A stretch of DNA of 64,000 bases, taken from Puffinus mauretanicus. Lineage: Eukaryota > Chordata > Aves > Procellariiformes > Procellariidae. The notes beneath the pieces were generated by a model. That model ran no database searches. It was not told where the DNA came from and was given only the letters and a program-made list of their open reading frames with translations. Both the position numbers and the translations under genes were made by a program. Where the stretch lies: NCBI GenBank assembly GCA_023333565.1, contig JAJKFH010001315.1, forward strand, positions 868,001 through 932,000, given 5' to 3'. Positions 1 through 13,456 of the stretch are shown piece after piece. Position 1 is the stretch's first letter. Each line of letters opens with the position of its first letter.

Positions 1-24
1 AAGAACAGCAGTGCTGCTGTTCTT
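1..24. repeat. Perfect inverted repeat at the left edge (11-bp arms, 2-nt centre)
   Basis: AAGAACAGCAG, TG, CTGCTGTTCTT: the arms are exact reverse complements. The sequence may extend left of the window, so it could be the centre of a longer palindrome. The half-sites resemble a steroid-receptor AGAACA / TGTTCT pair, but the spacing is far larger than the usual 3 bp. Confidence 0.9.
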
Positions 25-2339
25 ATAAACCATGTTGCTTGTGGGCCTGGTTTTGACATGGTGAAATCACTGGGGTTTGAAGAGCTGTCTATTTGCAAAT
101 CACCTAAAGCATCAGTCTTTTGCTACAAGCTGCCTTGGCTTTTCAAGGCTTAATGCATGGTGTATAGCTGATGTTTGCTTTCCTTGTAGTTTCCACCTGC
201 ATACAAGAGGATAAGGAATGGAAATGCACTTGATAGTTTTTCACGGCAGGTAAAGCACTTTTGTGGGGGTGCTTGGATACCTTCCGCAAATGGTGGTATG
301 AAAGTCTGACTGGAATAGAATTAGTGCTGTGGAAGGTTACAAAATAAAGCCCAAGGAGCCCAAGTCTGATAAATGACACAGATCATTGGTATTGAACAGA
401 AGAATCTCATTTTTTTGGAGTTTTCAGTCTGTAACAATTTAAAATAAGTTGCCTTTAATTTGTGTTCTCCCAGTGGCTTGAGAGGTCTACAGTAGGATCT
501 TCTTAGACTTGGTAGTGCACAGATGCAAACAGAAATACTATTTCTTAGGGTCTTTACAGGCTAAGTATATAGAGGTGCTTGCAGGCAGGACACAGGAAGG
601 AAACAATACCATTGCCATTCAGCATGGTTTGCAGTCGACGTGAAGTGTGCGTTGTTGCCATTTTTTTTTCCCTGTTTGTAGGTATCGTAACAGTGGCAAA
701 ACTTTAGGAGAAGGATTTTGATGTTTGAGTGTGTATAGAAGGCTTTTAAAAGAAAAAAAGTCAGCTAGTGTTTTGGTTGAAACAGGGGGGGTAGAAAAAG
801 GGACTAACTACTGTGTGTGTAGAGCAAGTGGCAAAGTATTGAGGTGGGTGGCTCACTGCTGGTGAAGATACCATCCTGTGGTTTTGACTAGGGAGACTGC
901 TTTATTGAAGACTTTCCGGGAGTGACATAGCAGAGTAAGCACTACTTCCAGGTGTGGAAAGACCTAGTCATTGATTCTTTCAGTGCTGGTAGCAGAGATT
1001 GTGACTGATGGTGGTGTGTGCTCTGCAGCCAGTTAGAAATCTGAACAGCTCTAAGCACTGAAGTGATACATCCTACACATGTAGCTGGAAAAGGTGCCTT
1101 ATCAATTTAGTTGAAGGCAGTGAAAGGGTGCCATGGTGGAGTGATATAGAAGATATAGAAGGGGAAAAAAAAGAATTGTTGAAAGAACTGTTTTGTATCC
1201 TGTCCCCGTAAATGCTTGCATGTCTGAGTTAATTTTCCTCATGTTGTAACGGTAGTACTGCAGCTCTGTAGGAGCATGCTGTGGTGGGAGCCTCTCTGGC
1301 AGCTTGCTTTCGCATCTGCAGCTTGGCTTGTTTAATGCACACAAAATTCTGCTGAAAATGATTTGGACACAAGGGTGTAGGCATTTTTGTTGCTGCTGTT
1401 CCAGAAAAGGAGTCACAAGCTGGGAAAAGGAGAAGTTTTCCAGTGGCAGCTTTATTAGATGCTCTGGCTATAAAAACAAACCCAAACTTCTCCAGAGGGA
1501 TGTCTTTAGAAACCTGCAGAACTTTTCTGCTGAGTTGCATGCTAAGTATCTGTTTTTATCAGGGAGTACTGGATGGCAAACTTTCACTCTTATGGTTTGA
1601 CTGTCAGTGAGTCGGGCTCACCTTTGTATATGGCTGACAGGGTAATAAAATTAGACAGTGTTTTGCCACACTATTCTCAACCAGAAATTGAGAAATGAAA
1701 CTGAAATGAAGCTCTAAGAATAAGGCACCTTCACTTCTTGGTAAGTGATTTTACACCCAAAGTCATCATTCAGAATTCTGACACCCCTGATCAGGCATAG
1801 CTCTGTTGTGTTGCACAAATATGCTGTTGCACAAACGAGTCTGTTCCTGGAGGGCAGCAAATTTCTTCTGTTATAGGAAGGCGGGTTTATAGCACTGCAG
1901 TTCTAAAATCAGAAGTATGATGTAAGTCTGGGAGTCAACTTGAAGGCAGAGCATCAAGTCCTTCCTGAAAAGTTATAAACTCATCCACTGGGTGAACTAA
2001 AAAGACATATTTGAATAGGCATTTTTTGGCTTGGAAAACTAACATGGGTATCGAGTAACTTTTTGTGGTTTGTGTTGCATCATTTGTCAAGTGTATTGGT
2101 TATACAAGTAACATTTCTGCTGTCCCTAGAAGAAAGAAAATTGGAGTTTAAGGTGTGTGTGAGCTGTCCTGTCTCACTGCCAGTTCTCCTCGCTTCCTAA
2201 AAGAGAGGATGACTCGGCAAGCTACAAAAGTCCTTATTAGGGACTTGGATTTTTGAGCTGTGTTCTTCTAAATATACTATCACCTGTCCTCTGAAGTTTG
2301 AAACTAGTGCACACTGCTCAAATCAGTAGCTAAACTGCC

Positions 2340-3050
2340 TGGGTGACATCCTCAGCTGTGCTGCAGTCCCTTTTGAATTGTTTGCGAGAGCTGGAGCAGT
2401 TTAGAGCAGCCCAAAAAGCCCTGGTCTGTCTGCAGGCTGGAGGGGACGCATCTGGTGCAAGCACTAGATTCTGGGGGACCCCTGACAGCCCCAGGGTCTG
2501 GGGTACAGAGGTCAATGCTGCCATCGGGAAGGCCTCTGGCATGCAAAGCTCAGGGGACTGTAAGGCCCCTGGGGTATGTCCTCGTGTGCTGTGATCCTAG
2601 GAAAAGTGGCACAAATCAGTTCGTGCTGAGGTCCATGCTGCCAGAGCGAGGGATGTGCTGACGTTTGAGCTAGCTGGAGGTGAGCCAGGAACCTGCAAGG
2701 CTCCGAGGGCTCCTGAGCTCCGGTACAGAGCTGCGCTAACGCAGCGCAAGTTTCCAGGCTGGGTTTGGCTGGGGTGTGATCTGGGTGTGTGGGCAGGGCC
2801 AGTGGGTCAGTCTGCAGCTCTCTGTGCAGGTCTGTTCCGTGACTGCGGCTAGCGCCCAAACTAGTTGGTTTAACAACAGCCTGGCTATTCCGCACTATGC
2901 AGTCACCCCTGTGACTGCAGTGCAGATATTTGCAGGATTATGCTCTGGGGTTTGGCCTCTGCATCCAGGATTTGGAGGGTGTAGAAGTTGAATAAAGTTG
3001 TGCTTGGGCTGCAGTTTTTGCTCTGCACCTCTGAGAGCGCCAAAATAAAA
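2340..3050. other. GC-rich block with two AATAAA signals at its right end; identity unknown
   Basis: Base composition changes sharply from AT-rich flanks to GC-rich DNA with roughly 16 CpGs. Overlapping open frames appear on both strands, as expected from composition. Polyadenylation-type AATAAA hexamers occur at 2991-2996 and 3044-3049, and a 9-bp-arm inverted repeat lies at 2898-2919. This could be an old LTR or another retroelement read on the + strand, or a regulatory element. I recognise no family. Confidence 0.4.
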
Positions 3051-5864
3051 TCTCTTCTCCTTGTATCCATAACAAGCTATGGGGAACCAAAACTCGATGA
3101 GAAACAGAACAACCTAATGCATTCTGAGAAAGCAGATATTAAGACAACTGTTAGAAGTAGTGTTTTATGTCTCTAAACTATTTATAGTGTAGTCATGATA
3201 TCTCCAAAGAGAGCAATACTATATCACCAACATTTGATAGTGGTGCTCTGAATAGAGAACAGAATGCAAGACAGTACAGATGGCTGACAGACTGCAGCAA
3301 ATTCCAGCTAATGAAGAAATGCAGTATGTTTGTTTACATGCAAGTTGAAACAGTTGGCTGTTAAAATTGGTTTGAAATCCAGCTCTGAGCTGTGTAAACA
3401 TAGATCACCCTTATGCAACTAATAATAATAAAATACATTTTTGCATTTAAAACAAATGCTTCCATTTCAACAGTATTGCTGCAGTTATCAAACTTGGCTT
3501 TTCTGTGTTCAATGATCTTCAGTCCATGGGCAAATTAATGCTGCAGGAAACAAAACCAGTTTACTGAGTGAATTTATGTATAGCCTCAAATCATGAATCC
3601 ACGAGGTGTAGGTTTTGTGTTTAGATTCTGGGAAAGAGATATGGTTTGGGTAAATTTTGCAATGCCCTGGACATACAATTCAAACAGAGGAAATAGTGAA
3701 GAGCCAGGCATTTTGCTGAACTACTTCATCCAGTGGATCGGGTTGTAATTTTGCTAGCAGTTTACATTGTGAATCATTGGAGGGGAAAAAAAAAGGCTGA
3801 TTCCTGAATTTTAACAGTGAATTTTTAATCATAGTAGTTGTCCCCCTGCCTCCTTTAGAAAGTGGCATTTTTGAGCCAGCAAATCTGTTGTTATTTAATC
3901 TTAGCACAGAGATGCCGTACAATAAGAATACTGCAATCTCTTGTGTATCAGGGAGAGAGACAGACACAGAAAGAATAAAATGAGGAATTAATTATTAGTA
4001 CATGCTTTTCTGTAATATATTTCCAATATGCATGATTTGCTTGTCAGAGTGTTTCTGAGAATAAGTTCATTTTACTAGGGCAGCATTCATCTCATTTGCT
4101 ATCATGTTTAGAAGTGTTATCTGTATTATAGACAGCTGTTAAAATTCTGGAGCGTGTTTCAGGAAGATGTTTCAAATGTAACTTATTTGCTTCTTGTTTC
4201 CCTTGCTGAAGGGTGTTTAGAATGCATTTACTGGTAAGCATTATCTGAAAATGCAAATGTAGCTTGCTTTTCAGCAGCAGGCAAACAGCCAGTTGTTCTG
4301 CAGTTGACCACAGTGGGGTCGGTACCTGGAGTTGCACGTTGATGGGGAGAAAACAGTAAATAGGATGGGTTGATGTTTTTGTGCTTTACCATAACATTTA
4401 AAATCTTACAATGCAAGTAATGTGCTGCGTTATCAAAGCATTTGTATGACTGCAGAAGGTGAGAGAAGTCACTTTGTTGCGTGGTTGGCTTTAAGGAGTA
4501 TGTATGTGTTTGTCTGCGCAAATGGTAATCGTCACATGTGGGCTATATATAAAGAGACCAAAAAGTGCTCTCTGATGTATACACACATACGTGCATATAG
4601 CTTATGCTGATGAGGTGAGTTTTTCGCTTCACAGATTGTGGTGTGATGGACAGTTGCTGATTCTCGGAGAAAAACAACCCTCCTGCCAAGAACTGGAAAT
4701 CTGCCATGATGCTAAATGATCTGAGATCCCACTCCCATGGGCATGTGCGGATTTGCAAATCAACCAAGAGTCAGCCTACTAAACACCGTAACATTGAAAT
4801 AATCATGGAAACCATTGAAACCGATGTTTCTTTTTGTGGTTTTTCTCTTACTCCGACTCCATACTCTGGGACTAGGAAGCAATTTAATGATTGCATCTTA
4901 GATTATATCCCCTAAAGTGCTTTCTTGATTTGCCAGGTATCTATTAGTTATATAGTTTTCCGCGTAAACCAGAATCCGTTCTACTTTTACAGCCAGAATT
5001 TTTTTAACAGATGTTCGAGCAGTAACAATTCAGATTAGAGCCTTGGGTTCCTAGAGAGCTTTTGTTTGATTAAAAACAAAACCAAACCCAGCAATAACAA
5101 ATGCTTTTGAGAAGGAAATACATCATAGCAGGGCTCAATGAATGTTTGGATGCCAATATTGAGAATTTCCAAATTCACGTAGAAAAAGCAAACAAAAATC
5201 TCTATAGACTCTTGAAAGGATATAAACTTTTATGGACCCTAAAAATAGACTTTGTAGGTTATTCTGTAACTGTCTAGTGAGGGTTTCTGTTATGTGCCTG
5301 TGAAACACCTGTCACTGGAGTGGGCTGATCCAGTATAGTAATTCATTTGCTCTTCCTAAACTCCCAGGCCTCGCTATGTATTCTCTACTTGAATTGAGTA
5401 GGCATGAGGTTAGAGAAGTGACTTGTGAAGGTCTAGGTTTTGTTTTGTGGTCCATGGCTCAGTAAGCTAAAATCGAATGAGATGTAAAATTTAATCCTAG
5501 GAAAAAACTGTCAAGAGGATCTCTGCTTTGCCAGACTCTTTGCCCTGGGACTGCCCTGAGGGTGATCCTATCGTCTCTTTAATAAATAACAAGGCAGCAA
5601 AATAATCTCTTTCTTTTGTTGTTGAGGCTTGTCCATAGGTAGCAGCAAAGAAGCTACGTACCTCTAAATACCTTCTTTGTTTGCCAGGTGTCTGTGAGTT
5701 ATGGTAGATCTGTCACTAACAACTGTCCTAACTGACCTTCCTGAAGAGTCCTGTTTGAATTCTGTCTGCCTGACCCGGGTTTAAATGTGAAATACTTGGT
5801 GTGAGCGAAGAGTATGTTAGCTAGCCCAAGGTTGAGGATTCTAGTCTAAGAGGTAGGCTGCTTA

Positions 5865-5883
5865 GTGGTGGTGGTGGTGGTGT
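5865..5883 (+). repeat. (GTG)6 microsatellite
   Basis: GTGGTGGTGGTGGTGGTGT in intronic DNA. Confidence 0.9.
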
Positions 5884-8800
5884 AGGCCACTGGCGGGTAA
5901 AAGGAAAAGTCTACATTAGATTTACAATGTTGAGTTTCTTCTGTGTCTACGCAGCTGCTAGTCTGTAGGGTGCTGCTTTATGTAAGCTATGCTTCTTGCA
6001 GACTTCCTTAGTCATGAAAATGCAAGTCTGGATTGCATCTTCCGTCTGAAGATGAGAGGTCCTCCTTGGGTCAAGGTAATGAGTGATGAAATATAATTAC
6101 CTTGTACATTATTATAATGACTCATATATTTATAGGTGCCTGTGGTATGAAATTTGGATGAATTGCACATTCTGATGGATGTTTAATTTTGTTTTCTCTT
6201 GCTGTTGGCTGGTACCACCCCACTTAATGGATAATCAGACTACTTGTTGCAGAGATTTTACATAAGCACTTTGGGGTCCATTTTTGGGAATCTTTAGTTG
6301 ATTCAGTAAATTTGTGTGATTGTGATAGTGCAAAAAACCTGTCAGTTTGTGCGGCATGTGCCACGCTACAAGAATTTTTTAGTTCTTGCTCCTCAGCAAA
6401 ACTGGCCGTATTGCACATGAATAAACCTGCAAAGGTTCAAATTTGTGGTTGTCCATAGTGTATACTGGGACTGCTTTGTGAATAATTGTTCCTCGTGCTC
6501 CCTCCCTTATGTAATATCCTCTATAAATGATCCACACCTGTAAGGCATTTGTTGCCCTAAAGTGTCTGTCTCTTATGAACCATTTGACGTTGTCATACTT
6601 AATTTTCTGCTGCTGCTTTTCTTTTATTTATTGTCAATGCAAAACATAAGTTTGTGCTGTTTTTAGAATGTTTCAAATTCAGTGTTTCTAATTTTAAGAT
6701 GAGTAATTTAAAATGTTTTGGTGTAATGATTCTGAATAACTTTCAAAATTTGTTTATGTTAAGGACCTGAGTTTTGCAAGTGCAAAAATATTCCACTGAA
6801 TAGAAACAGTGTCTTGCCAAAGAGAGAGTTGGTAAGACCCTTAGATATTTCATATCTCGGTGCCTTCTACGTGCAAAATATTAGCAACACATAGTGTTGG
6901 TGCATATGGTGCGCCTGCATTGGCTATATTCACTGCAGAACTCTCCAGTTAAGTGCCCAGGAAGCAAGTATAGAATTGTAGTATGGTGAATCACTACCAT
7001 GTAACCCATGGGCTTGGCAATTTTTTAACTGAGGCCCTGGTTATGGCCATTTGTTACAGTATTTCCATATAAAGGAAGGGAGATGAATGATGTTTTTTTG
7101 CAGATAAATGGAATGTGATCAACCTGCAATTACTTGGTCTCAGAGATATCCACATATTAGATCTTAATTTTGGAGCCAGAACAGTCCTAGCTGTCTGGTA
7201 TAATGGTGAATGTCCCAAAACAAGTTTTACCCTCACACATGTATGTGCAAGTAAAATCTGAAGTTCATTGCAGGTGGCTGTGTCCAAGGGAGAAATTTGG
7301 TTTTGGAAATTTGGAAATGTATGTAAGAAGGTAATTTTAATAGCTGTAGTGAGATTAAGTTTACAGTTTCACTGGACAGTAAGGTGTGGAGCCCTTCTCT
7401 AGTGAGAAATAAATGACAGTGGGAGGAATTGTGGCAGGTTTTAAGTGGCACAAGTTATAAGATTGATTAGGTAATCCAGAAAAAAGGTACTAGCTCTAAT
7501 GGCTTTTTCCTTTTCCTGAGTAGAAAAGATCTTTTAGATTTACTTTATGCCTAGCAGATTTAGTAGATTATAAATAAAAAGGCATCTTTTAAATCTCTTG
7601 AACACTTTGTTGTTGTTGTTGCATTTGACGTAAGTTTACGAAAATGACTTCAGTTTAATTAGGCTTCGTTGATACAGTACTTTTCCACTGAATTTACTAG
7701 GAGCTTGCGAATGTGTTGTAACGAACTGCACTGCAGGCTGCAGTATCTGATTGTCATGCCAGGAGCATCACTAGCGTAGAGCTAAATAGAGATTGGTGAG
7801 GAAAGTGGGTCAGGAAGCAGGCCTACTGTACCTGCAGAGACTGCGGAGCGCACGAGCAACGGAGCAGAGTGTCCACAGCATGGCACTGTCTTACAAAACA
7901 TGGACGGGGAGGTTGGCTGAGGATGTGGTTAGGGTAGTGGGCATGTCTGGAAGCTAAAGATGCTGCTGCTTCTAATCTCCCTTCTCTCCCCCGCTATACA
8001 CACTTGTTTTGCTGGGTGATTTCGGCAGTGCCCATTTTACTTTTTCTTTCTCTGCACAAAGATGTCCGCAAAAATATTCTTTCAGCTTCAGAGGTCAAAC
8101 CCATCCTGTCCTGTAAGATAGACTGCTAGAGACATGCTTGCTGTTTCGTGTGAGACTGTTAAATGTTGGTAGGAGTCTTTCAGACTTTTCAGATGTAGGA
8201 GAAAAAAAGGCATGTAGTATGCTGCTCTGTAGACCTTGGCGTGGTTGTTTAAAAAGGCTTTCCCAAGCGTATCTTGCTTCACTTGCAAATCTAGTCTTTC
8301 TGGAGGTGACATTCAGAATAAAATTACAGTACAAACAGAAAAGGAGCAATAAAAACCGAAGCATCTCTAAGCAACCAGTGGGACCTGCCAAAATTACCCA
8401 AAAAGTGGAAACTACATAGATTGAATGATAAACACAGAAGAAAGGGAGGAAAAATCCCAAAAGAACCGTTATAAGAATTTTTGCTGAAGTGTAAGAGGGA
8501 ATGGTGAAATGAACCATAAAAAAAGATAATTTTAAAGTTCTTCTGTTTCCTCTGCTGCCTGCCTTTGTCTCTGTGAAGCTCAATTACTGTGGCTCAAAAT
8601 AGTCCATTTTATAAGTCTTTTGATACACTGTATGCTCATCTATGTCCCGACCATAAGAGGATATCTAAAGCAGGGGACATTAATTGAATAGAAACAACAA
8701 ATGTCTATTTTATCCTTAGGCATAATTGTTTTATCTTTGGTTTATGTGGGAAGGAATACCTTTAATTTTGTTTTATTCTTGAGATTTACTTGAGATTTGA

Positions 8801-10702
8801 GACCTAAGAGTAGGAAGGAAAGGAGAAAGATAGTTGTCTGTTTTTCAATTGGGAAAGGTCAATACTAAAAGGGAATGTTTTTCAGGAATCTTTTGGAGTA
8901 TGAATCCATTATTAATACAGAAAAAGGAAAAGGATTGGGTTCAGAGGCCTTCAGACTTCAGGTGCAAAAGCCTGCAAAGTTCTTATGTTCTCAGCTTCCC
9001 CTGAAGCTTCCACTGCATTGGTGAAGGGTGTATAGCCAAACACTTGTTGACTTAAGTGGAAGGATTGCCATTGATTAGGTTAAAATAAAAAAATGGAGGA
9101 GAAAGAAGGTAGCTTATGACTTGCTACCCTGTCTGTCTTAAGCTTTAGATCTCTGACACCTGATGAAAGAGGGAGATGGGACACTTGCAGCTGTTCTGTG
9201 CCAAGACAAGCAGAGCAATGCAGAGGACATGATCATATATCTTCAATCTACTTTAATTAATCTTGGCTTGAATTGTTATGCAGAAGTAATACATCCACAC
9301 TGGTACAGCATGAAGACAGGGCAAATGACTATTCTGCCAGTAACTCTTTCTCATTGTGACTGTAGGCAAATCAGTTGTGTGGAGCCCTCAGACCGCTGAA
9401 GAGTCTGTGTTTTATTTTGAGATGCACATAGAATGCTATTGAAAAATGCTTTTGAAAACAAGGCTTTGGTTTGTAAGCAACTTGGAAACTCAAAAAAAGA
9501 ATCATCTTCAGTGCCATAATTTCCAGTCTGTGTAATACATGAATGATAACATTAATAGCATTTCAAAGACAGGAGAATAAATGCCTTGGACTGAGACACC
9601 TTCAGTTACTGTAGTGGCATAGGCAGTTTAGGGAACTGAATATATAAAAAATCATGGACTCTAGCAGTGTTAGTTTTATGTTTAAATCTGAGAGCAGTTC
9701 TACTGTGATAATTCAGCAGAGTAATCAAAATAAAAAAGAACTCCCTTTCCAACTGTAGTCATTGCAGATAAATCCTGTGAATTTCCCAGTGCAGATTACT
9801 GAAATGGGCAATGCTCTGTGTCACTGCTGCTTTTCAGAATCAGCTGCTCTGGGAATTGATTAAACATCTCATGGTTCATGTTCTGCCCTGCTTTCACATA
9901 TTGCATTAAACAGATTTTTCTAACCTATCCGATTCTGCGTTTATACAGTGCTGTAAGCTATTCCAGCTCACAAGCCTTGAAACAGTGAGCAAAAACACAG
10001 AGGGGTAAGCAAGCGCCTGCTGACTGTAGCAATGACAGCATTCCCTGGCTCTCACTCAGAAGGGAAATGACTTCACCTCCAGAAGACAATTTACAGCGTG
10101 TACCACAGGCCGTGGACAAGATCACATAGTGCCTTATGTGCTATTTATGCTTAAATACCAAATAAAGGTGTTGCTAAGCCCTCAAGGTTTTTCCTCTTAG
10201 TTCCTGTTTCGTTTTGCTTTTAATTGTGGATACGGAGCTAATGTGGTAACCAAAGGAGAAGGTGAGACTGCATGTGGTCTTTGCCCGCTTTCTGGACTTC
10301 GGCTGCTTGTCCTATCTTGTTCCTGAGGCCTGCAGTTGTGTCGCTCGTTAAGCAGAGTTTCTCCTGAGCGGCATTTTGCTGATTACGATTACTAGCTTGG
10401 TCAAACTCTTTTGAACAGAAGTTTTGTTTTAAAATAGCACTATTACAATGAAAGGCACCCAAACCCCATCACGTTTGTGCAGTCCATTGTGACAGTCTGG
10501 ATAGGAATGAGCAGGTAGTAGCACAAATTTTTAACTCTGGCATAAATCATACTCCATGGCACTGTTTTAGGCACCTGAAGAAGCTGATTTTTAAAGATGC
10601 TGCTTGTCTTGCAATTTCCACTTACCGTCATTTTTAAAAGTAGGATATCTGAGCTCCTAGTTATGTTATTTAACTGTGTTAAATTTTAATCAGACCTCAT
10701 TT

Positions 10703-10720
10703 AAAAAAAAAAAAAAAAAA
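10703..10720 (+). repeat. A18 homopolymer
   Basis: Uninterrupted A run in intronic DNA. No neighbouring element was recognised. Confidence 0.95.
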
Positions 10721-10829
10721 TCTTTGGCTCTCCCTCTGGAGAGACTACATCCCTCGACAATATTGCTAGCAGACCTGTAGAGGGGTTCTTCAGTCTGCAT
10801 CTTTTGAAGAGATGTGGGGGTTTTTGTGG

Positions 10830-10834
10830 CTTTC

Positions 10835-10864
<30 letters not shown>
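10830..10864 (-). repeat. Pyrimidine/T tract ending in T23 (poly(A) on the minus strand)
   Basis: A C/T-only stretch whose last 23 bases (10842-10864) are all T. Read on the minus strand it is a poly(A) tail directly after the CpG-dense segment at 10866-11160. Confidence 0.95.
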
Positions 10865-10865
<1 letters not shown>

Positions 10866-11160
10866 AAATTAACCTCTCCAGGCTTGCCATGGAGGTGAAC
10901 AGCGTGTGTTCGTCCTGTCCGGTCCCGACAGCCGGTGAATGTCGCCCGTAAGGAGAGAGACTGACCTATTCTCTGGCTTTCCTTTTGGCAACCCACAGCA
11001 GGGTTGTACTTCCTGAGCTGAAGCCTGAGGCTGTGTGGCATCCCTCAGTCACTGCATCGGCGTCTTCTGAGTCCCAGCCGCCAGCCCTTACGAAAAGGCT
11101 GTCTGAAATGCGCTGTCTGGGGCTGGGGTGACACAGATTGCGTAAATACGTGTGAATGTA
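10866..11160 (-). other. CpG-dense segment abutting an A-tail on the minus strand; possible retrocopy
   Basis: I count about 14 CpGs in roughly 270 bp, seven of them within about 55 bp near 10899-10950, in an otherwise CpG-poor intron. On the minus strand the segment runs directly into A23, the layout expected of a retrocopy. No AATAAA precedes the A-run, no target-site duplication was found, and no encoded protein or RNA was recognised. Confidence 0.3.
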
Positions 11161-11287
11161 GGAATGAATGTGTGGGTATGCTCTTCCGATTGCTGAGAGA
11201 AGTGCTCTCAATATTCTTTCATACATTAGAGTGCCACAAGTAGTTCTTCAAGAACTTGCCTGAAATTTTCAGGTTCATTTCATCTTT

Positions 11288-11354
11288 AAAAAAAAAAAAA
11301 ACAAAAACAAAACCAAAATGAAACCAAAACTAAACCAAAACAAAAACCCTACCA
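11288..11354 (+). repeat. A-run followed by A/C-rich low-complexity tract
   Basis: A14 followed by repeated AACAAAA / AACCAAAA words on the + strand. This looks like a decayed poly(A)-derived low-complexity tract. Confidence 0.9.
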
Positions 11355-13441
11355 CTTTTAATGTCTGTTTTTGGAAATTCCTCTGCTAAATCCCTGAGTT
11401 TACAGTTGGCTTTTAGTTTATGATTGTGCTTGCATGCTGGATTATGCAAATTCATCCCTTGTTTTTCTTATTGTAGTAAAAAATGGCGTGTTTCACAAAA
11501 TTTATCTTATTTTTATCTCTTTTTTTTAAAAAAAGTACATGTCAGCTTACTAACTGTTGTCTTTCAGATTAAAAATACAATATTGGTGACTTAAAGACCG
11601 CCAATCACAAACTTGAAAAATCCATATTAAACCCAAGAATTTCCTCAAGAAACTTTGCATCAGTTTGAATTCAGAGATGCAAACCCTTGTTCTCAGCAGA
11701 AACTTGTCATAAGAACACTTACCATAACACTGTGTTGGCCAGGAATATCGTAAGATAATTTAACTTTAGATACTAATGGAGATGATGGTGTTCCCAGTGC
11801 TTCAGATGTTCTGTACTTGGTGTTTCTGACCTTGCAACTAAAACAGTCTGTTTGAAAAGTTGTATGGCCAGTCACAAATTTTTCTAATGCAATTCCTAAT
11901 TTCAGGCCCTATGGACTTGGAATTTCTCCTATACCTAACGTGCAACGCTTTTCCCTCTGATTTTGGATGCAAACTCTTACTCTTCAAAACTGCCGTATTA
12001 AGCTGTATTGGCAGTACTTGATCATCATTTCGTTTGGACTCTTTATTAACACACAGATGGCTTTCACAGATAGTGGGATAGTTGCATTGTTGGACTACGT
12101 TTTTCCTTGTGCCTAGTATGCTACCACTTCTGATTACTTGACTTCAGAGTCCTTAATATCCTTATCATTATTTTAAATTCTACTACCCTTATGCTAAACC
12201 CTGGTGCTATAAATATGTGAGTAGGAGTGGCAGACTTCTGTTTTAAGCTAACATTTCTCATCCTTGTATTTTGCTTTTAGGATGTGTGTTTGAGTGATGA
12301 GGAACACTCTTATTTAGGCTAGAGGCGAAAGACTTCCAGGCAATCCTAAACCTTGGTCAGAAGTTCAGTGAGGAGAAGGGGAAACAAGCTACTTGTTCTC
12401 TTCTCTCAGAAGAAAAGAATTTCTTACATACCCAGATTTAAATGCAGTAGATAACTTAATATGCAAATCCCTGGTTTCATGATTTTGCATTTACTGTTAA
12501 TATTCTACAGTATTTGAAATAAGGTAAGGCTATTCCTGTTCTTCTAACTGGAAATCACAACAGTCCTCCTTTCAAATTGAGTTTCTTCTGCAGAGGTGTT
12601 GATGATAAGAGATGATGAGATTTTTTTGTTCTCCTTCACACATTTCATTTATATTTTTCCCACACTCCCGATGTTAAGGCCACTGTAAATGTACATAACA
12701 AAAGGCTACCTTCTTCCCCTTCTCCCAGCCCTGCCAAGAGTTAGTTCCTGCTTACGTAGTTTTTGCTTTGTCTCCTTCCAGTTTTTTTCATTAAAGATAT
12801 CTTCCATTATAAGAGGTAGGTTATCTTTTCCATAGTAAGCCTTAATTCAAAATCGCGGTGCCTGTGACTTTTAAAAACAGCAACAGAAACAAACCAAGCT
12901 TAGTACTTAGTTGTGTTATGCTTCTTTAACATCAGTTTCTTCTGGGACCTTTTGCTATCCTGAAGCTTTGTATTTTATTTCATACTGAGCTCATTTTTGA
13001 CAATGCACAAAAACTTTCAGATGAGCAGAGAAGTGGAAACATAAAAATGGTCCCTTAACAAAGGTTTGTTAATAACGATGTTTCATTTTTTGATGTTGCA
13101 AATAGCTCATTTAAAATTTGTTCAACAGCTTATGGGTTGGTTTTGGTTGTTTTTGTTTTTTCCGGAGTGGAACATCTTCAGTTGGGAGTAGCTTGTGAGG
13201 TGGGTGAAGGTGGTGATCAAGAGAAGGCACGTTGGAAAGAGGGACCCGGGAGGTTACTGTCCTTGATGTAGGCTGGAACTGCAAGTGAATTGTAAGGCCT
13301 TGATCAAAACAGTTGGCAGTTTTGAAAGTAGGCATTATTTTAGCATTATTTTCTTAAATGGTAATGAAAGAGCCTTAAACCTTATCACCTCTATCTCTCT
13401 GTAAATGAGTGGCTGAAAATATAAAAAATGTTTGGTTCTTT

Positions 13442-13456
13442 AAAAAAAAAAAAAAA
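13442..13456 (+). repeat. A15 homopolymer
   Basis: Uninterrupted A run followed by GCGC. No associated element was recognised. Confidence 0.95.

Noticed and set aside
8095..8583. 162-codon minus-strand ORF
   Set aside because: No recognisable domain, overlaps a plus-strand ORF, AT-rich intronic composition, and a length plausible by chance in 64 kb.
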